A stretch of 64,000 nucleotides of DNA from Reyranellaceae bacterium (GCA_022844045.1 JALHMM010000009.1:1-64000); one strand, 5' to 3'; positions 1 to 9,068 are shown, numbered from the stretch's first letter. Made by a program: numbers and translations. Notes: generated from the letters alone by a model not told the origin.

Positions 1-777
1 GGCCCGCGGTCCACGAACACGCGCCCGCCGGCGCCGCCCGCCACGCTCGCCGATCTCGTGGGCCACGCGGCGCTGTCGCCGGCCGACGCCGCCGGGCGGC
101 GCGCCGCGGCGCGCGGCCGGCTCAACGTCCTGGTCAGCGGCCGCGCCGAGTCCGGCCGCACGACCATGCTGTCGGCGCTGGCGCGGGCCGTCGCGCCGGG
201 TGAACGCGTCGTGACGGTCGAGCGTCGGCCGGAGCTGCGGCTCGACCTCGGCAACGTCGTCAGCCTGGTCGCGCCCGAGGCTGGACCGGAGATGGTGCCG
301 GCGATCGACCTGTCGCTGGCGATCGCCGCGGCGTCACGCTTGCGGCCCGACCGGTTGGTGATCGACGGGCTGGGCAACGGTGCGGTGGCCGCGCTGGTGA
401 GCCTGATCGACGGCGGTCGCGACGGCGTGGTGGCGAGCTGCGAAGCGAGTTCCCCAGGCGCCGCACTCGAAGAACTGGCGCGCCACATCGCCGAGGCGGA
501 ACCCCGCGAGACACTGGCGGCGGCGCGCACGCGCGTCGCCGGCGCGTTCGACCTGGTGGTCCATCTCGAGGCGTTCCGTGACGGCACGCGGCGTGTCGCG
601 CACATCGCCGAGGTCGCCGGCGCCGACAGCGAGAGCGTCGTCGGCCTGGATCTCTTCACCTACGATCCGGCGTCGAGCCGCCCGGATGGCGGGTTCGTCG
701 GCGCCGGCCGCCGGCCACTCTTCCTGCCGCGCCTGGCGAAGCTCGGCCTCGATCAGGGCCTGTTCGACCCGGCATAG
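1..777 (+). CDS. CpaF/VirB11-like secretion ATPase domain, degenerate; 5' end outside window
   Basis: The reading frame is open to the first base, so the gene begins upstream; the GTG at 58 is internal. The order of motifs matches the C-terminal half of CpaF (Flp/Tad pilus ATPase): a GRLNVLVSG strand, a P-loop, an ERRPELRL segment, RLVIDG and a DLVVHLEAFRDGTRRV tail. The P-loop reads GRAESGRTT, with Arg (codon 157-159) where the Walker A Lys should be. The family's GE(C/V)RGGE and HAN segments are replaced by DGLGNG and CEAS. The fold is therefore probably kept, but ATP hydrolysis looks impaired. It may be a paralogue with a structural or regulatory role. No other tad genes are in the window. 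Confidence 0.72.
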   Translation, partial: GPRSTNTRPPAPPATLADLVGHAALSPADAAGRRAAARGRLNVLVSGRAESGRTTMLSALARAVAPGERVVTVERRPELRLDLGNVVSLVAPEAGPEMVPAIDLSLAIAAASRLRPDRLVIDGLGNGAVAALVSLIDGGRDGVVASCEASSPGAALEELARHIAEAEPRETLAAARTRVAGAFDLVVHLEAFRDGTRRVAHIAEVAGADSESVVGLDLFTYDPASSRPDGGFVGAGRRPLFLPRLAKLGLDQGLFDPA

Positions 778-805
778 AGCACGGCCCGATCGGCTCGACC
801 CGGTG

Positions 806-835
806 CTGTCATCCCTCGCTGCGCTCGGGATGACA
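806..835. repeat. Short palindromic repeat, TGTCATCCC family
   Basis: CTGTCATCCC and GGGATGACAG face each other across an 11-nt spacer. The element lies between the convergent CpaF-like and amidohydrolase genes. The same arms recur in longer elements at 22085-22160 and 59542-59610. It could act as a bidirectional terminator. Confidence 0.7.
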
Positions 836-870
836 GTTGCATCTGACTAACCACTCGATGCTCCTGTCAC

Positions 871-2589
871 TCAGCCGGTCGAGCGCACCAGCTTGCCGGG
901 CCGGGCGCCGGTCTCCTCGCCCTTCTCGAAGATCGGCGTGCCCGAGCAGATCGTCATGTCGTAGCCGTCGACCTGCTGGACCAGGCGTCGCCCGCCCGCC
1001 GGCAGGTCGAAGATCATCTTCGGCGAATGCAGCCGCAGGCCGTCGAAGTCGATGACGTTCACGTCGGCCTTGAGGCCCGGCTGCAGGCGGCCACGGTCCT
1101 TGAAGCCGTAGAAATCCGCCGTCTCGCTGGTCATGTGCTTGACGACGCGCTCCAGCTTCAGGCGCGGGCCGCGCGTGCGATCGCGCACCCAGTGCGACAG
1201 CATCGAGGTGTTGAGCGAGGCGTCGCAGATCACGCCGCAATGCGCGCCGCCATCGCTGAGGCCAAGGATGGTGTGCGGATGCTCGATCATTTCGCGCACC
1301 ACTTCGAGATCGCCGTGCACGTAGTTGGTGACCGGGAAGTACACCATCCGGTTGCCGTCGCCGCCGACCAGATAGTCGTAGCAGAACTCCGCGGGCGTGA
1401 TGCCCTCGCGCGCCGCCATGGCGGCGATGCTGCGCTCCGGCGGCGGCTCGTAGTCCGGCAGCTCGCCGAGCGGATACATGCGGTCCCAGCGTGTCGCGAT
1501 CTGCCGTGACAGCGGCGGCAGCACTTCGAGCAGGCGGGGCGAGGCTTCCTGCGACAGCACCAGGCGGCGCACCTCAGGCGTGCGCAGCTTCGCCAGCATC
1601 TGGGCGGGCGGCAGCTTGGCGACCTCGGCGTAGGCCTCGCGCAGCCCGAAGGGGTTGAGCGAGGTGCCCAGCCCGAGCGTGAGGCCCACCGGGCGTCCCG
1701 CGACCTGGGCGAACATCGGCAGCTTGTCGGCGCGCGCGGCGTCGACGCCGGCCATCAGGCGGCGCCAGCGCTCAGGATCGTAGCTGCGATCGGTGAGCAG
1801 GAACCACACCGGCCGGCCGCTGTCCTTGGCGACCTGCCGCATCCAGCGGAACTCGCTGGCCTCGTCCTCGAAGTCGGAGAGCATGCCGAAGGTGCCGCGG
1901 CCGGCGCGACCCATGGCCTTGCCGATGGCGATCAGCTCCTCGTGCTCGGCATAGCGGCCGGGCACCAGGTCGCCGGCCAGGGTCTTGTGCTGATCGGTGC
2001 GGCTGGTGGTGAAGCCGACGGCGCCGGCCTTCAAGGCCTCCTCCGTCAGGCGGCCCATAGCCTCGATGTCCTCGGCCGTCGCCTGCTCACGGGCGATAGC
2101 GCGCTCGCCCATGACATAGACGCGCAGCGGGTGGTGGGCGATCTGTGCCGCGATGTCGATGGTGCGTGGCAGCCGCGCCAGCGCGTCGAGATACTCCGGG
2201 AAGCTCTCCCAATCCCACTTGAGGCCTTCGGTGAGCGTGATGCCGGGGATGTCCTCGACCCCCTCCATCATCTCGATCAGCGCCTGCTGATGCTTCTGGC
2301 GCACGGGCGCGAAGCCGACGCCGCAATTGCCGAAGGCGATGGTGGTGGCGCCATGCCAGGAGGAGGGCGCCAGCACGGGATCCCAGGTCGCCTGGCCGTC
2401 ATAGTGCGTGTGCACATCGACCCAGCCTGGCGTGACGATCCGCCCCTCGGCCTTCACTTCGCGCTTGCCGGGGCCCGCCTTGCCGCCGACCTGGACGATC
2501 CGGTCGCCGTCGATGGCGACGTCACCGTGGACGGCTGGCGCTCCCGTGCCATCGACGATCTTGCCGCCGCGGATGACGATGTCGTGCAT
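871..2589 (-). CDS. Amidohydrolase, N-acyl-D-amino-acid deacylase (D-aminoacylase) family
   Basis: 572 aa from the ATG at 2589, which follows an AAGGAC ribosome site; a longer frame to 2628 lacks support. The N-terminus MHDIVIRGGKIVDGTG is the typical amidohydrolase beta-sandwich start. The HTHYDGQ metal motif follows, then FGNCGVGFAP, whose NCG cysteine is the metal ligand peculiar to D-aminoacylases. A late LSDGGAHCG segment carries the catalytic Asp. By family it would hydrolyse N-acyl-D-amino acids or a related cyclic amide in the cytosol. The substrate cannot be read from sequence. It is divergent from panE with about 100 bp between start codons. Confidence 0.85.
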   Translation of the reverse strand: MHDIVIRGGKIVDGTGAPAVHGDVAIDGDRIVQVGGKAGPGKREVKAEGRIVTPGWVDVHTHYDGQATWDPVLAPSSWHGATTIAFGNCGVGFAPVRQKHQQALIEMMEGVEDIPGITLTEGLKWDWESFPEYLDALARLPRTIDIAAQIAHHPLRVYVMGERAIAREQATAEDIEAMGRLTEEALKAGAVGFTTSRTDQHKTLAGDLVPGRYAEHEELIAIGKAMGRAGRGTFGMLSDFEDEASEFRWMRQVAKDSGRPVWFLLTDRSYDPERWRRLMAGVDAARADKLPMFAQVAGRPVGLTLGLGTSLNPFGLREAYAEVAKLPPAQMLAKLRTPEVRRLVLSQEASPRLLEVLPPLSRQIATRWDRMYPLGELPDYEPPPERSIAAMAAREGITPAEFCYDYLVGGDGNRMVYFPVTNYVHGDLEVVREMIEHPHTILGLSDGGAHCGVICDASLNTSMLSHWVRDRTRGPRLKLERVVKHMTSETADFYGFKDRGRLQPGLKADVNVIDFDGLRLHSPKMIFDLPAGGRRLVQQVDGYDMTICSGTPIFEKGEETGARPGKLVRSTG

Positions 2590-2687
2590 GGTCTGTCCTT
2601 CTGAGATCGGATCGCGAGCTTTCCACACTTCAGCGGATAATGGAAAGTCGACGTGCTATCGTGCCGCCCCGGGGAGACAAGACAGAC

Positions 2688-3617
2688 ATGCGGATTCTGG
2701 TTCTCGGCGCGGGCGCGCTCGGCGGGTATTTCGGCGGCCGGCTGCTCGAGGGCGGCGCCACGGTCGAGTTCCTGGTGCGGCCGGGCCGCGCCGCGCAACT
2801 CGCGAAGGACGGTCTGATCGTCAGGCTGCAGGACGGGCGCGAAATCCGCCGCCCGGTGACGGCGGTGCAGGCCGGCGAGCTGAGCGGTCGCTACGATGCG
2901 GTGCTGCTCTCCTGCAAGGCCTACGATCTCGAGACGTCGATGGAGGCGATCGCGCCCGCGGTGAGCGGCGCCTGCGCCATCGTACCGGTGCTGAACGGCA
3001 TGCGTCACATCGAGACTCTCGCGACACGCTTCGGCCGCCAACACGTCCTCGGCGGGCTGACCGGGGTCAACGCCCACTTGATGCCGTCGGGCGAGATCGT
3101 GCAATCGCCACTGCGAGCCGAGTTCAATGGATTTGGCGAACTCGACGGCGCGCTGTCGCCGCGCCTTCTGGCGCTGCAGCAGGCCTTCGCCGACGGCGGC
3201 ATGAAGGCCGACGCCAGCCAGACGATCATGAGCTCGATGTGGGCGAAGTTCACCGCATTCGCCGCCATCGCCACCGTCGCCACGCTAACGCGCTCGCGCG
3301 CCGGCGCGATCGCCCGCACGCCGTCGTCCCGGTCGCTGATCGAGGCCATCATCGCTGAAGCGTCAGCCATCGCCGCCGCCGAGGGCTTCGCCATGCCCGA
3401 CGGCATGAAGGACGCCGTGCGCGGCATCTATTCGCAACCCGACTCGACCTACGCGCCGTCCATCCTGGTCGACATGGAGAACGGCCGCACCACCGAGGGC
3501 GAGCACACGATCGGCGATCTGGTCGATCGCGCCGCGAAGCATGGCGTGGCCACGCCGCTTCTTGCCGCGGCGCGCGTCAACCTGCAGGTCTATGAAGCTG
3601 GACGCTCGCGGACCTGA
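2688..3617 (+). CDS. panE: 2-dehydropantoate 2-reductase (ketopantoate reductase) family
   Basis: 309 aa from the ATG at 2688, preceded by GGGGAGA; the upstream start at 2640 gives an unlikely extension. The N-terminal Rossmann motif GAGALGGYFGGRL binds NADPH. The C-terminal helical domain carries the SSMWAKF segment expected around the catalytic lysine of the PanE/ApbA family. The classical reaction reduces ketopantoate to pantoate in CoA biosynthesis. Bacteria often have several paralogues, so its identity as the pantothenate enzyme is an inference. Confidence 0.82.
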   Translation: MRILVLGAGALGGYFGGRLLEGGATVEFLVRPGRAAQLAKDGLIVRLQDGREIRRPVTAVQAGELSGRYDAVLLSCKAYDLETSMEAIAPAVSGACAIVPVLNGMRHIETLATRFGRQHVLGGLTGVNAHLMPSGEIVQSPLRAEFNGFGELDGALSPRLLALQQAFADGGMKADASQTIMSSMWAKFTAFAAIATVATLTRSRAGAIARTPSSRSLIEAIIAEASAIAAAEGFAMPDGMKDAVRGIYSQPDSTYAPSILVDMENGRTTEGEHTIGDLVDRAAKHGVATPLLAAARVNLQVYEAGRSRT

Positions 3618-3619
3618 AT

Positions 3620-3706
3620 TGGTGCCCCCGGTCGGACTCGAACCAACACGCCCTCGCGGGCAACAGATTTTGAGTCTGCCGCGTCTACCAATTCCGCCAC
3701 GGGGGC
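3620..3706 (-). tRNA. tRNA-Leu (anticodon CAA)
   Basis: Read on the minus strand, the 7-bp acceptor stem GCCCCCG/CGGGGGC closes the cloverleaf. The anticodon loop CTCAAAA gives CAA. A long variable arm (TTGCCCGCGAGGGCGT) marks a class II leucine tRNA, and the T arm is GGTTCGAGTCC. CCA is encoded at 3622-3620. The gene lies 2 bp beyond the panE stop and is convergent with it. Confidence 0.95.
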
Positions 3707-3830
3707 ACCGGGCCGGACGCGGGCGCAATGAACCCCATTCGCATCGCACGGTCAACAACGCCGCTATGACTTGAGCCGGCGCGCCGGTGCGTGCTTTGGT
3801 GGGTAGCGCCCTAGAACTCGGAGACTCGCG

Positions 3831-5372
3831 TTGCATCCGTATATCCACGCCCAGCGCACACCCGACAAGCCGGCCTATGTCATGGCCGGCAGTGGCGAGG
3901 TGGTGACCTATCGCCAGCTCGACGAGCGCTCGAACCGTATCGCGCAGATGTTCCGGGCGCGCGGGCTGAAGCCGGGCGACCACATCGCCATCTTCATGGA
4001 GAACAACCCGCGTTTCTTCGAGATCTGCTGGGGCGCGCAGCGTGCGGGGTTGGTCTACACGCCGGCCAGTTCGCGCTTGACCACCGCCGAGGTCGACTAC
4101 ATCGCCGGCGACTGCGGCGCGCGGCTGTTCATCACCTCGAAGGCGCTGGCGGCCACGGCGGCGGAGCTGCGGTCGCTGATGCCCGGGGTCAGTGCGCGGT
4201 TGATGGTCGACGGCGCGACCGAGGGCTACGAGTCGTTCGAGGATGTCGTGGCGGCGTTCCCGGCCACGCCGATCGCCGACGAGGTCGCCGGCCAGGACAT
4301 GCTCTACTCGTCGGGCACCACGGGCCGGCCCAAGGGTGTGATGACGCCGCTGACCACGGAGAAGATCGACGTCGTGAACCCGGCCTTCGATCTCAGCCGC
4401 AAGCTCTACGGCATCGACGAGAACACGATCTATCTGTCGCCGGCGCCGCTCTATCACGCGGCGCCGTTGCGCTTCAACATGATGATCATGCGCTCGGGCG
4501 GCACCAGCGTCGTCATGGAGCACTTCGACGCTGAGGAATTCCTGAAGCTGGTGCCGAGGTACAAGATCACGCACACGCAGCTGGTGCCGACCATGTTCGT
4601 GCGCATGCTCAAGCTGCCCGACGTGGTGCGCCTGAGACACGACATGTCCTCGCTGCGCTGCGCGATCCACGCCGCCGCGCCGTGCCCGATTCCGGTGAAG
4701 GAGAAGATGATCGAGTGGTGGGGGCCGATCATCTGGGAATACTACGGCGGCACCGAGGGCAACGGGCTCACCATGGCCAACGCGCAGGAGTGGCTGGCGC
4801 ACAAGGGCACGGTCGGCCGCGCTATCGTCGGCAAGCTGAAGATCGTCGGCGATGACGGCGAGGAGCTGCCGGTGGGCGAATCGGGCACGGTGTACTTCGC
4901 CGAGGGCCGCGAGTTCGCCTATCACAACGATCCCAAGAAGACCGCCGAGTCGCGCCATCCCAAGGGTTGGACCACCTTGGGCGATGTCGGCTACGTCGAT
5001 GCCGACGGCTTCCTGCATCTGACCGACCGCAAGGCCTTCATGATCATATCGGGCGGCGTGAACATCTATCCGCAGGAGGCCGAGAACCTGCTGGTCACCC
5101 ATCCCAAGGTGGTCGACGTCGCGGTGTTCGGCGTGCCCAACGAGGATTTCGGCGAGGAAGTGAAGGCGGTGGTGCAGCCGCGCGACATGCGCGAAGCCGG
5201 CCCCGCTTTGGCCGAGGAACTGATGGCGTGGTGCCGCGAGCGGCTGTCGCCGATCAAATGCCCGCGCAGCATCGACTTCGAGGCCGAGCTGCCGCGCCAT
5301 CCCACCGGCAAGCTCTACAAGCGCCTGCTGCGCGACCGCTACTGGCAGGGCCGGACGAGCCGTATTGTCTAA
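3831..5372 (+). CDS. AMP-dependent acyl-CoA synthetase/ligase
   Basis: 513 aa from a TTG start preceded by GGAG at 3820-3823. The adenylate-forming signature YSSGTTGRPKGV is at residues 159-170, YGGTEG at 304-309 and GDVGYVDADGFLHLTDR near 385. The C-terminal PTGKLYKR holds the acyl-AMP-forming lysine (about K494). The enzyme activates a carboxylic acid to the acyl-CoA via an acyl-AMP. Chain length cannot be told. A palindromic repeat separates it from the next co-directional gene. Confidence 0.85.
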   Translation: MHPYIHAQRTPDKPAYVMAGSGEVVTYRQLDERSNRIAQMFRARGLKPGDHIAIFMENNPRFFEICWGAQRAGLVYTPASSRLTTAEVDYIAGDCGARLFITSKALAATAAELRSLMPGVSARLMVDGATEGYESFEDVVAAFPATPIADEVAGQDMLYSSGTTGRPKGVMTPLTTEKIDVVNPAFDLSRKLYGIDENTIYLSPAPLYHAAPLRFNMMIMRSGGTSVVMEHFDAEEFLKLVPRYKITHTQLVPTMFVRMLKLPDVVRLRHDMSSLRCAIHAAAPCPIPVKEKMIEWWGPIIWEYYGGTEGNGLTMANAQEWLAHKGTVGRAIVGKLKIVGDDGEELPVGESGTVYFAEGREFAYHNDPKKTAESRHPKGWTTLGDVGYVDADGFLHLTDRKAFMIISGGVNIYPQEAENLLVTHPKVVDVAVFGVPNEDFGEEVKAVVQPRDMREAGPALAEELMAWCRERLSPIKCPRSIDFEAELPRHPTGKLYKRLLRDRYWQGRTSRIV

Positions 5373-5375
5373 TTT

Positions 5376-5529
5376 CCTTCTCCCCGCGAAGGCGGGGAGA
5401 AGGTGCCGAGCGCCAGCGAGGCGGATGAGGGGCTTCCTCGCGCAACACCTGCGGCCTTCGTCGTAGAGACTCCGCTAAGCCCCTCATCCGCCCTTCGGGC
5501 ACCTTCTCCCCGCCTTCGCGGGGAGAAGG
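5376..5529. repeat. Palindromic intergenic element, family A copy 1
   Basis: Each end is itself a hairpin (CCTTCTCCCCGC..GCGGGGAGAAGG), and the two ends pair with each other through GCGGATGAGGGGCTT and AAGCCCCTCATCCGC. The centre is not conserved. The same architecture recurs at 21017, 33296, 57497 and 60933. Confidence 0.9.
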
Positions 5530-5554
5530 ACAAGAACAGTTGGAGGAATTCGTC

Positions 5555-6526
5555 ATGAAAGCAGCAGTCGTCGGCGCCAACGGCGTCGAGATACAGGACG
5601 TGCCCAAGCCGGAGCCGAAGGCCGACGAGATCCTGATCCGCGTGCGCGCCGCCAGCCTGAACCGCGCCGATCTCGGCATCGCGTCGGGCGCGCGGCACGG
5701 CTCGATCGGCGGCGTCGGCGCGCGCCTGGGCCTGGAATGCGCGGGCGAGGTCGAGGCGGTGGGCAGCGCGGTCAAGGACATCAAGGCGGGTGACCGCGTG
5801 ATGGCATCGGCGGCCGGCGGCTATGCCGAATACGCCGTCACCGATGCCGGGCGCGTCAGTCGCGTTCCCGCCAACAACATGACCTTCGAGCAGGCCGCCT
5901 GCTATCCCGTGGCGCTGCAGACCATGCACAACGCGGTGATCACCGCCGGGCGCCTGAAGAAGGGCGAGAGCGTGCTGATCCAGGGCGCCAGCTCCGGCGT
6001 CGGCCTGATGGGCATGCAGATCGCCAAGCTGAAGGGCGCGTCGATCGTCATGGGCACGTCGACCCACGCGGGCCGCCGCGCGCGGCTGAAGGAATATGGC
6101 TGCGACCTCGCTATCGACACGACCGACCCACAATGGCCGGAGAAGGTGAAGGCGGCCACCGGCGGCAAAGGTGTCGACCTGATCGTCGACCAGGTCTCGG
6201 GCGGCGTCGCTGACCAGAATATGGAGGCCTGCGCCATCCTCGGCCGCATCGTCAATGTCGGTCGGCTCGGCGGCAACAAGGGCGAATTCAACTTCGACCT
6301 GCATGCGCTCAAGCGCATCGACTATATCGGCGTGACCTTCCGCACCCGCTCGCCGGAAGAAGTACGGGAGATCGTCAGACTGATGCGCGCCGATCTGTGG
6401 GATGCGGTCGAGGCCGGCAAGCTCACCCTGCCGATCGACAAGACCTTTCCGCTGGCCCAGGTCGCGGACGCGCTGGCGATGATGAAGGCCAACCAGCATT
6501 TCGGAAAAATCGTGCTGACGGTGTGA
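5555..6526 (+). CDS. Zinc-type alcohol dehydrogenase-like protein (quinone oxidoreductase family)
   Basis: 323 aa from the ATG at 5555; GGAGG at 5542-5546 overlaps the alternative upstream TTG and so decides the start. The N-terminal GroES-like domain (VRAASLNRADL, LGLECAGEVEAVGS) precedes a Rossmann fold with QGASSGVGLMGMQIAKLKGA. The structural zinc cysteines of classical ADHs are absent, as in NADPH:quinone oxidoreductases. The family reduces quinones or activated double bonds. It is followed after 4 nt by the metallo-hydrolase, so the two are probably translated from one mRNA. Confidence 0.83.
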   Translation: MKAAVVGANGVEIQDVPKPEPKADEILIRVRAASLNRADLGIASGARHGSIGGVGARLGLECAGEVEAVGSAVKDIKAGDRVMASAAGGYAEYAVTDAGRVSRVPANNMTFEQAACYPVALQTMHNAVITAGRLKKGESVLIQGASSGVGLMGMQIAKLKGASIVMGTSTHAGRRARLKEYGCDLAIDTTDPQWPEKVKAATGGKGVDLIVDQVSGGVADQNMEACAILGRIVNVGRLGGNKGEFNFDLHALKRIDYIGVTFRTRSPEEVREIVRLMRADLWDAVEAGKLTLPIDKTFPLAQVADALAMMKANQHFGKIVLTV

Positions 6527-6530
6527 CGCT

Positions 6531-7298
6531 ATGACCGTGAAGCTCTACGCGCTGACCTGCGGCCATCTCACCGGCTGCCTGAAGCACCTGATGGAGGGCG
6601 GCGAAGGCGACGTGCGTCTGCCGATCCCGAGCTACCTCATCGAGCATCCCAAGGGCCTGGCGCTGTACGACAGCGGCATGCATCCGCAATGCCAGACGGC
6701 GCCGGCGGCGCGCGTCGGCGAGCGCCTCGCCGGCATCTTCAAGTTCGAGTACGCGCCGGGCGAGGAGATCTCGGCCAAGCTCGAGGCGATGGATCGCGAT
6801 CCCAGGCGGATCGACTATCTCATCAACTCGCACCTGCACTTCGACCATTCCGGCGGCAACGCCCAGATCCCCAACGCCAGCCTGGTGATCCAGCGTGCCG
6901 AGTTCGAGGTCGGCCGCGACGCCGAACAGGCTCAACGCTACGGCTTCAACCCTGATGAGGTGAATTGCGGTCATCCGGTTATCGCGCCAGAGGGCGAGTA
7001 CGACGTGTTCGGCGACGGCAGCGTGGTCTGCCTGCCGACACCAGGCCACACCCCGGGCCATCAGTCGCTGCGCGTGCGGCTGGACGGCGGCGATGTCGTG
7101 CTGACCGGCGACGCCTGCTACTTCTGCCGCACGCTCCGTGAGCGGCGCCTGCCACGCTTCGCCCACGACCGGGAGCAGATGTACGCCTCGCTCGACCGCC
7201 TGGCGGCGCTGGAGGCCGGCGGGGCGCGGATCTTCTTCGGCCACGATCCCGAGTTCTGGGCCACGGTGACCCAGGGCCCGACGCCGATCACTTTTTGA
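6531..7298 (+). CDS. Metallo-beta-lactamase-fold hydrolase, N-acyl-homoserine-lactonase-like
   Basis: 255 aa. The HLHFDH zinc motif is at residues 101-106, with further ligands H177 in GHTPGHQ, D194 in TGDACYF and a late His in FFGHDPEFW. The YDSGMHPQ segment and the Tyr-containing ACYF are typical of the AiiA/AttM lactonase branch of the superfamily. Members open lactone rings such as AHL quorum signals, but many homologues act on other lactones. The 4-nt gap to the oxidoreductase gene suggests shared expression. Confidence 0.75.
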   Translation: MTVKLYALTCGHLTGCLKHLMEGGEGDVRLPIPSYLIEHPKGLALYDSGMHPQCQTAPAARVGERLAGIFKFEYAPGEEISAKLEAMDRDPRRIDYLINSHLHFDHSGGNAQIPNASLVIQRAEFEVGRDAEQAQRYGFNPDEVNCGHPVIAPEGEYDVFGDGSVVCLPTPGHTPGHQSLRVRLDGGDVVLTGDACYFCRTLRERRLPRFAHDREQMYASLDRLAALEAGGARIFFGHDPEFWATVTQGPTPITF

Positions 7299-7380
7299 GG
7301 CGGCAACGCGGCGTCACAAACCCCGGCGTGAGTCGGCCGGGGGGCGGGTGTATAGAGTCCCGTGATCCGGCCCCGGAAGG

Positions 7381-9009
7381 GTGCATCGGACCTATGCGAC
7401 AGGGCTCGTGGTGCTCAACAAGTGGAAATGGCTGATCGGTGGAGCGGTGCTGCTGGCGGCGCTGGCGGTGGGCGCGTTCGCCTTCACGTCGGGCGGCGAG
7501 CCGCCGCCGAAGTACCGCACGGTGAAGATCGAGCGCGGCCCGATCACGTCGGTCATCACCGCGACCGGTACGGTCACGCCGGTGACGACGGTCGTCGTCG
7601 GCTCGCAGCTCTCCGGCCAGATCGTCGAGCTCAAGGCCGATTTCAACACGCGCGTGAAGGCTGGCCAGGAGCTGGCGCGCATCGATACCGAGCTGATCGA
7701 GGCGCGGCTGCTCTCGGCGAAGGCCGACCTCGCCGCCGCCGAGGCCGCCGTCATCATGCAGGCGGCGCAGATCGAGAAGGCCGCCGCCGACGTCGAGAAT
7801 TTCCAGGCCACGCTGGCGACCGCCGAGGGTGAATCGACGCGGCGCGAGGGGCTGGCGCGCAGCGGCGCGGGGTCGACCGCCGACGCCGAGCGGGCGCGCA
7901 ACACCGCGCTGGCGACGCGCGCCTCGCTACGCGCCGCCGAGGCCAACCTCAAGGTCGCCGAGGCGCAGCTCCTGAACCTCAGGGCGATCGTGCAGCAGCG
8001 CCAGGCCGCGGTGCGCCAGGTCGAGGTCGACATCAAGCGCTCGGTGATCCGCGCGCCGATCGATGGCGTCGTCGTGCAGCGCTCGATCGACGTCGGGCAG
8101 ACCGTGGCCGCCAGCCTGGCGTCGCCGACCCTGTTCACCGTGGCGCAGGATCTGCGGCAGATGCAGGTCGAGACCACGGTCGACGAGGCCGATATCGGCC
8201 GCGTGCGCGACGGTCTCGAGGTGACCTTCACGGTCAACGCCTATCCCAACGAGCGGTTCGCCGGCAAGGTCGCGCAGGTACGGCTGGCGCCCAACAACAT
8301 CCAGAACGTCATCACCTACACGGTGGTGATCGCCGCCGATAATCCCGACCTCAAGCTGTTGCCCGGCATGACGGCGACGGTGACGATCATCACCGACCGA
8401 CGCGACGACGTGCTAAAGGTCGCCAATGCCGCCTTGCGCTGGAAGCCACCGGGTCGCGCGCCGCAGCAGCCGCAGCCGCAGCCGGGCGCCGGTGGCGACG
8501 AGCCGGGGGCGCCGCCGACGACCCAGGGCGGCACGCCGCGCGGTACCAATCCGCAGGCCAACGCCGATGCGATGAAGAAGGCGCTGACCGAGCAGCTCAA
8601 GCTCACCGACGACCAGCGCAAAGAGCTCGATCGCATCTTCGCCCAGAGCGGCAACGAGATCCGCGCGGTGTTCGCCAGCGGCGCGCCGCCGGAGGAACGC
8701 CGCGCCAAGGTGCGCGCCATCCGCGAGGCTGCCGCCAAGCAGATCGATGCCATGCTCGATGCCGAGCAGAAACCGAAGTACGCCGCGATCCGCGCCGCGG
8801 CGGCGGGCGCGCCGCCGGCCGAGTTGTTCGTCGTCGGTCCCGACGGCCTCGCCAAGCCGGTGCGCATCCGGCTCGGCGTCAGTGACGGCACCACCACCGA
8901 GATCATCACGACGGAGCTCAAGGCGGGCAGCGAGGTGATCGTTGGCGGCGGCCCGCGCGCTACGCCGGCCGCGGCCGACTCCTCCGGACCGCCGCGCCTG
9001 CGCTTCTGA
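7381..9009 (+). CDS. MacA-like periplasmic adaptor (membrane fusion protein) with C-terminal insert
   Basis: 542 aa from the GTG at 7381; GTG codons at 7408 and 7411 are also possible starts. An N-terminal TM helix (WLIGGAVLLAALAVGAFAF) anchors it. Next come a lipoyl half-domain (VGSQLSGQIVELKADF), a long coiled-coil hairpin (about 100-210), the second lipoyl half and a beta-barrel. A Pro/Gln linker at about 355-395 leads to a helical insert with LTDDQ and LDAEQ motifs like Spy/CpxP. The membrane-proximal domain then resumes (AELFVVGPDGLAKPVRIRLG). It should link the MacB-like transporter to an outer-membrane channel. No TolC gene is nearby. Confidence 0.85.
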   Translation: MHRTYATGLVVLNKWKWLIGGAVLLAALAVGAFAFTSGGEPPPKYRTVKIERGPITSVITATGTVTPVTTVVVGSQLSGQIVELKADFNTRVKAGQELARIDTELIEARLLSAKADLAAAEAAVIMQAAQIEKAAADVENFQATLATAEGESTRREGLARSGAGSTADAERARNTALATRASLRAAEANLKVAEAQLLNLRAIVQQRQAAVRQVEVDIKRSVIRAPIDGVVVQRSIDVGQTVAASLASPTLFTVAQDLRQMQVETTVDEADIGRVRDGLEVTFTVNAYPNERFAGKVAQVRLAPNNIQNVITYTVVIAADNPDLKLLPGMTATVTIITDRRDDVLKVANAALRWKPPGRAPQQPQPQPGAGGDEPGAPPTTQGGTPRGTNPQANADAMKKALTEQLKLTDDQRKELDRIFAQSGNEIRAVFASGAPPEERRAKVRAIREAAAKQIDAMLDAEQKPKYAAIRAAAAGAPPAELFVVGPDGLAKPVRIRLGVSDGTTTEIITTELKAGSEVIVGGGPRATPAAADSSGPPRLRF

Positions 9010-9026
9010 TGGTGATGCTCGTTCAT

Positions 9027-9056
9027 CTCCCTCTCCCAGCAAGCGGGGAGAGGGAG
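9027..9056. repeat. Single hairpin of the CTCCC repeat type
   Basis: CTCCCTCTCCC and GGGAGAGGGAG pair perfectly across an 8-nt loop, between the adaptor stop and the ATPase start. The arms are the same as in the element at 35036-35158. It lies inside an operon, so read-through must occur. Confidence 0.7.
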
Positions 9057-9068
9057 AAGAGGGTTGCC

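Noticed and set aside
3363-5300. 645-codon minus-strand open frame over panE, tRNA-Leu and the acyl-CoA ligase
   Set aside because: It runs antisense through a tRNA and two recognisable genes; its Arg/His-rich product is the usual shadow of GC-rich coding DNA.
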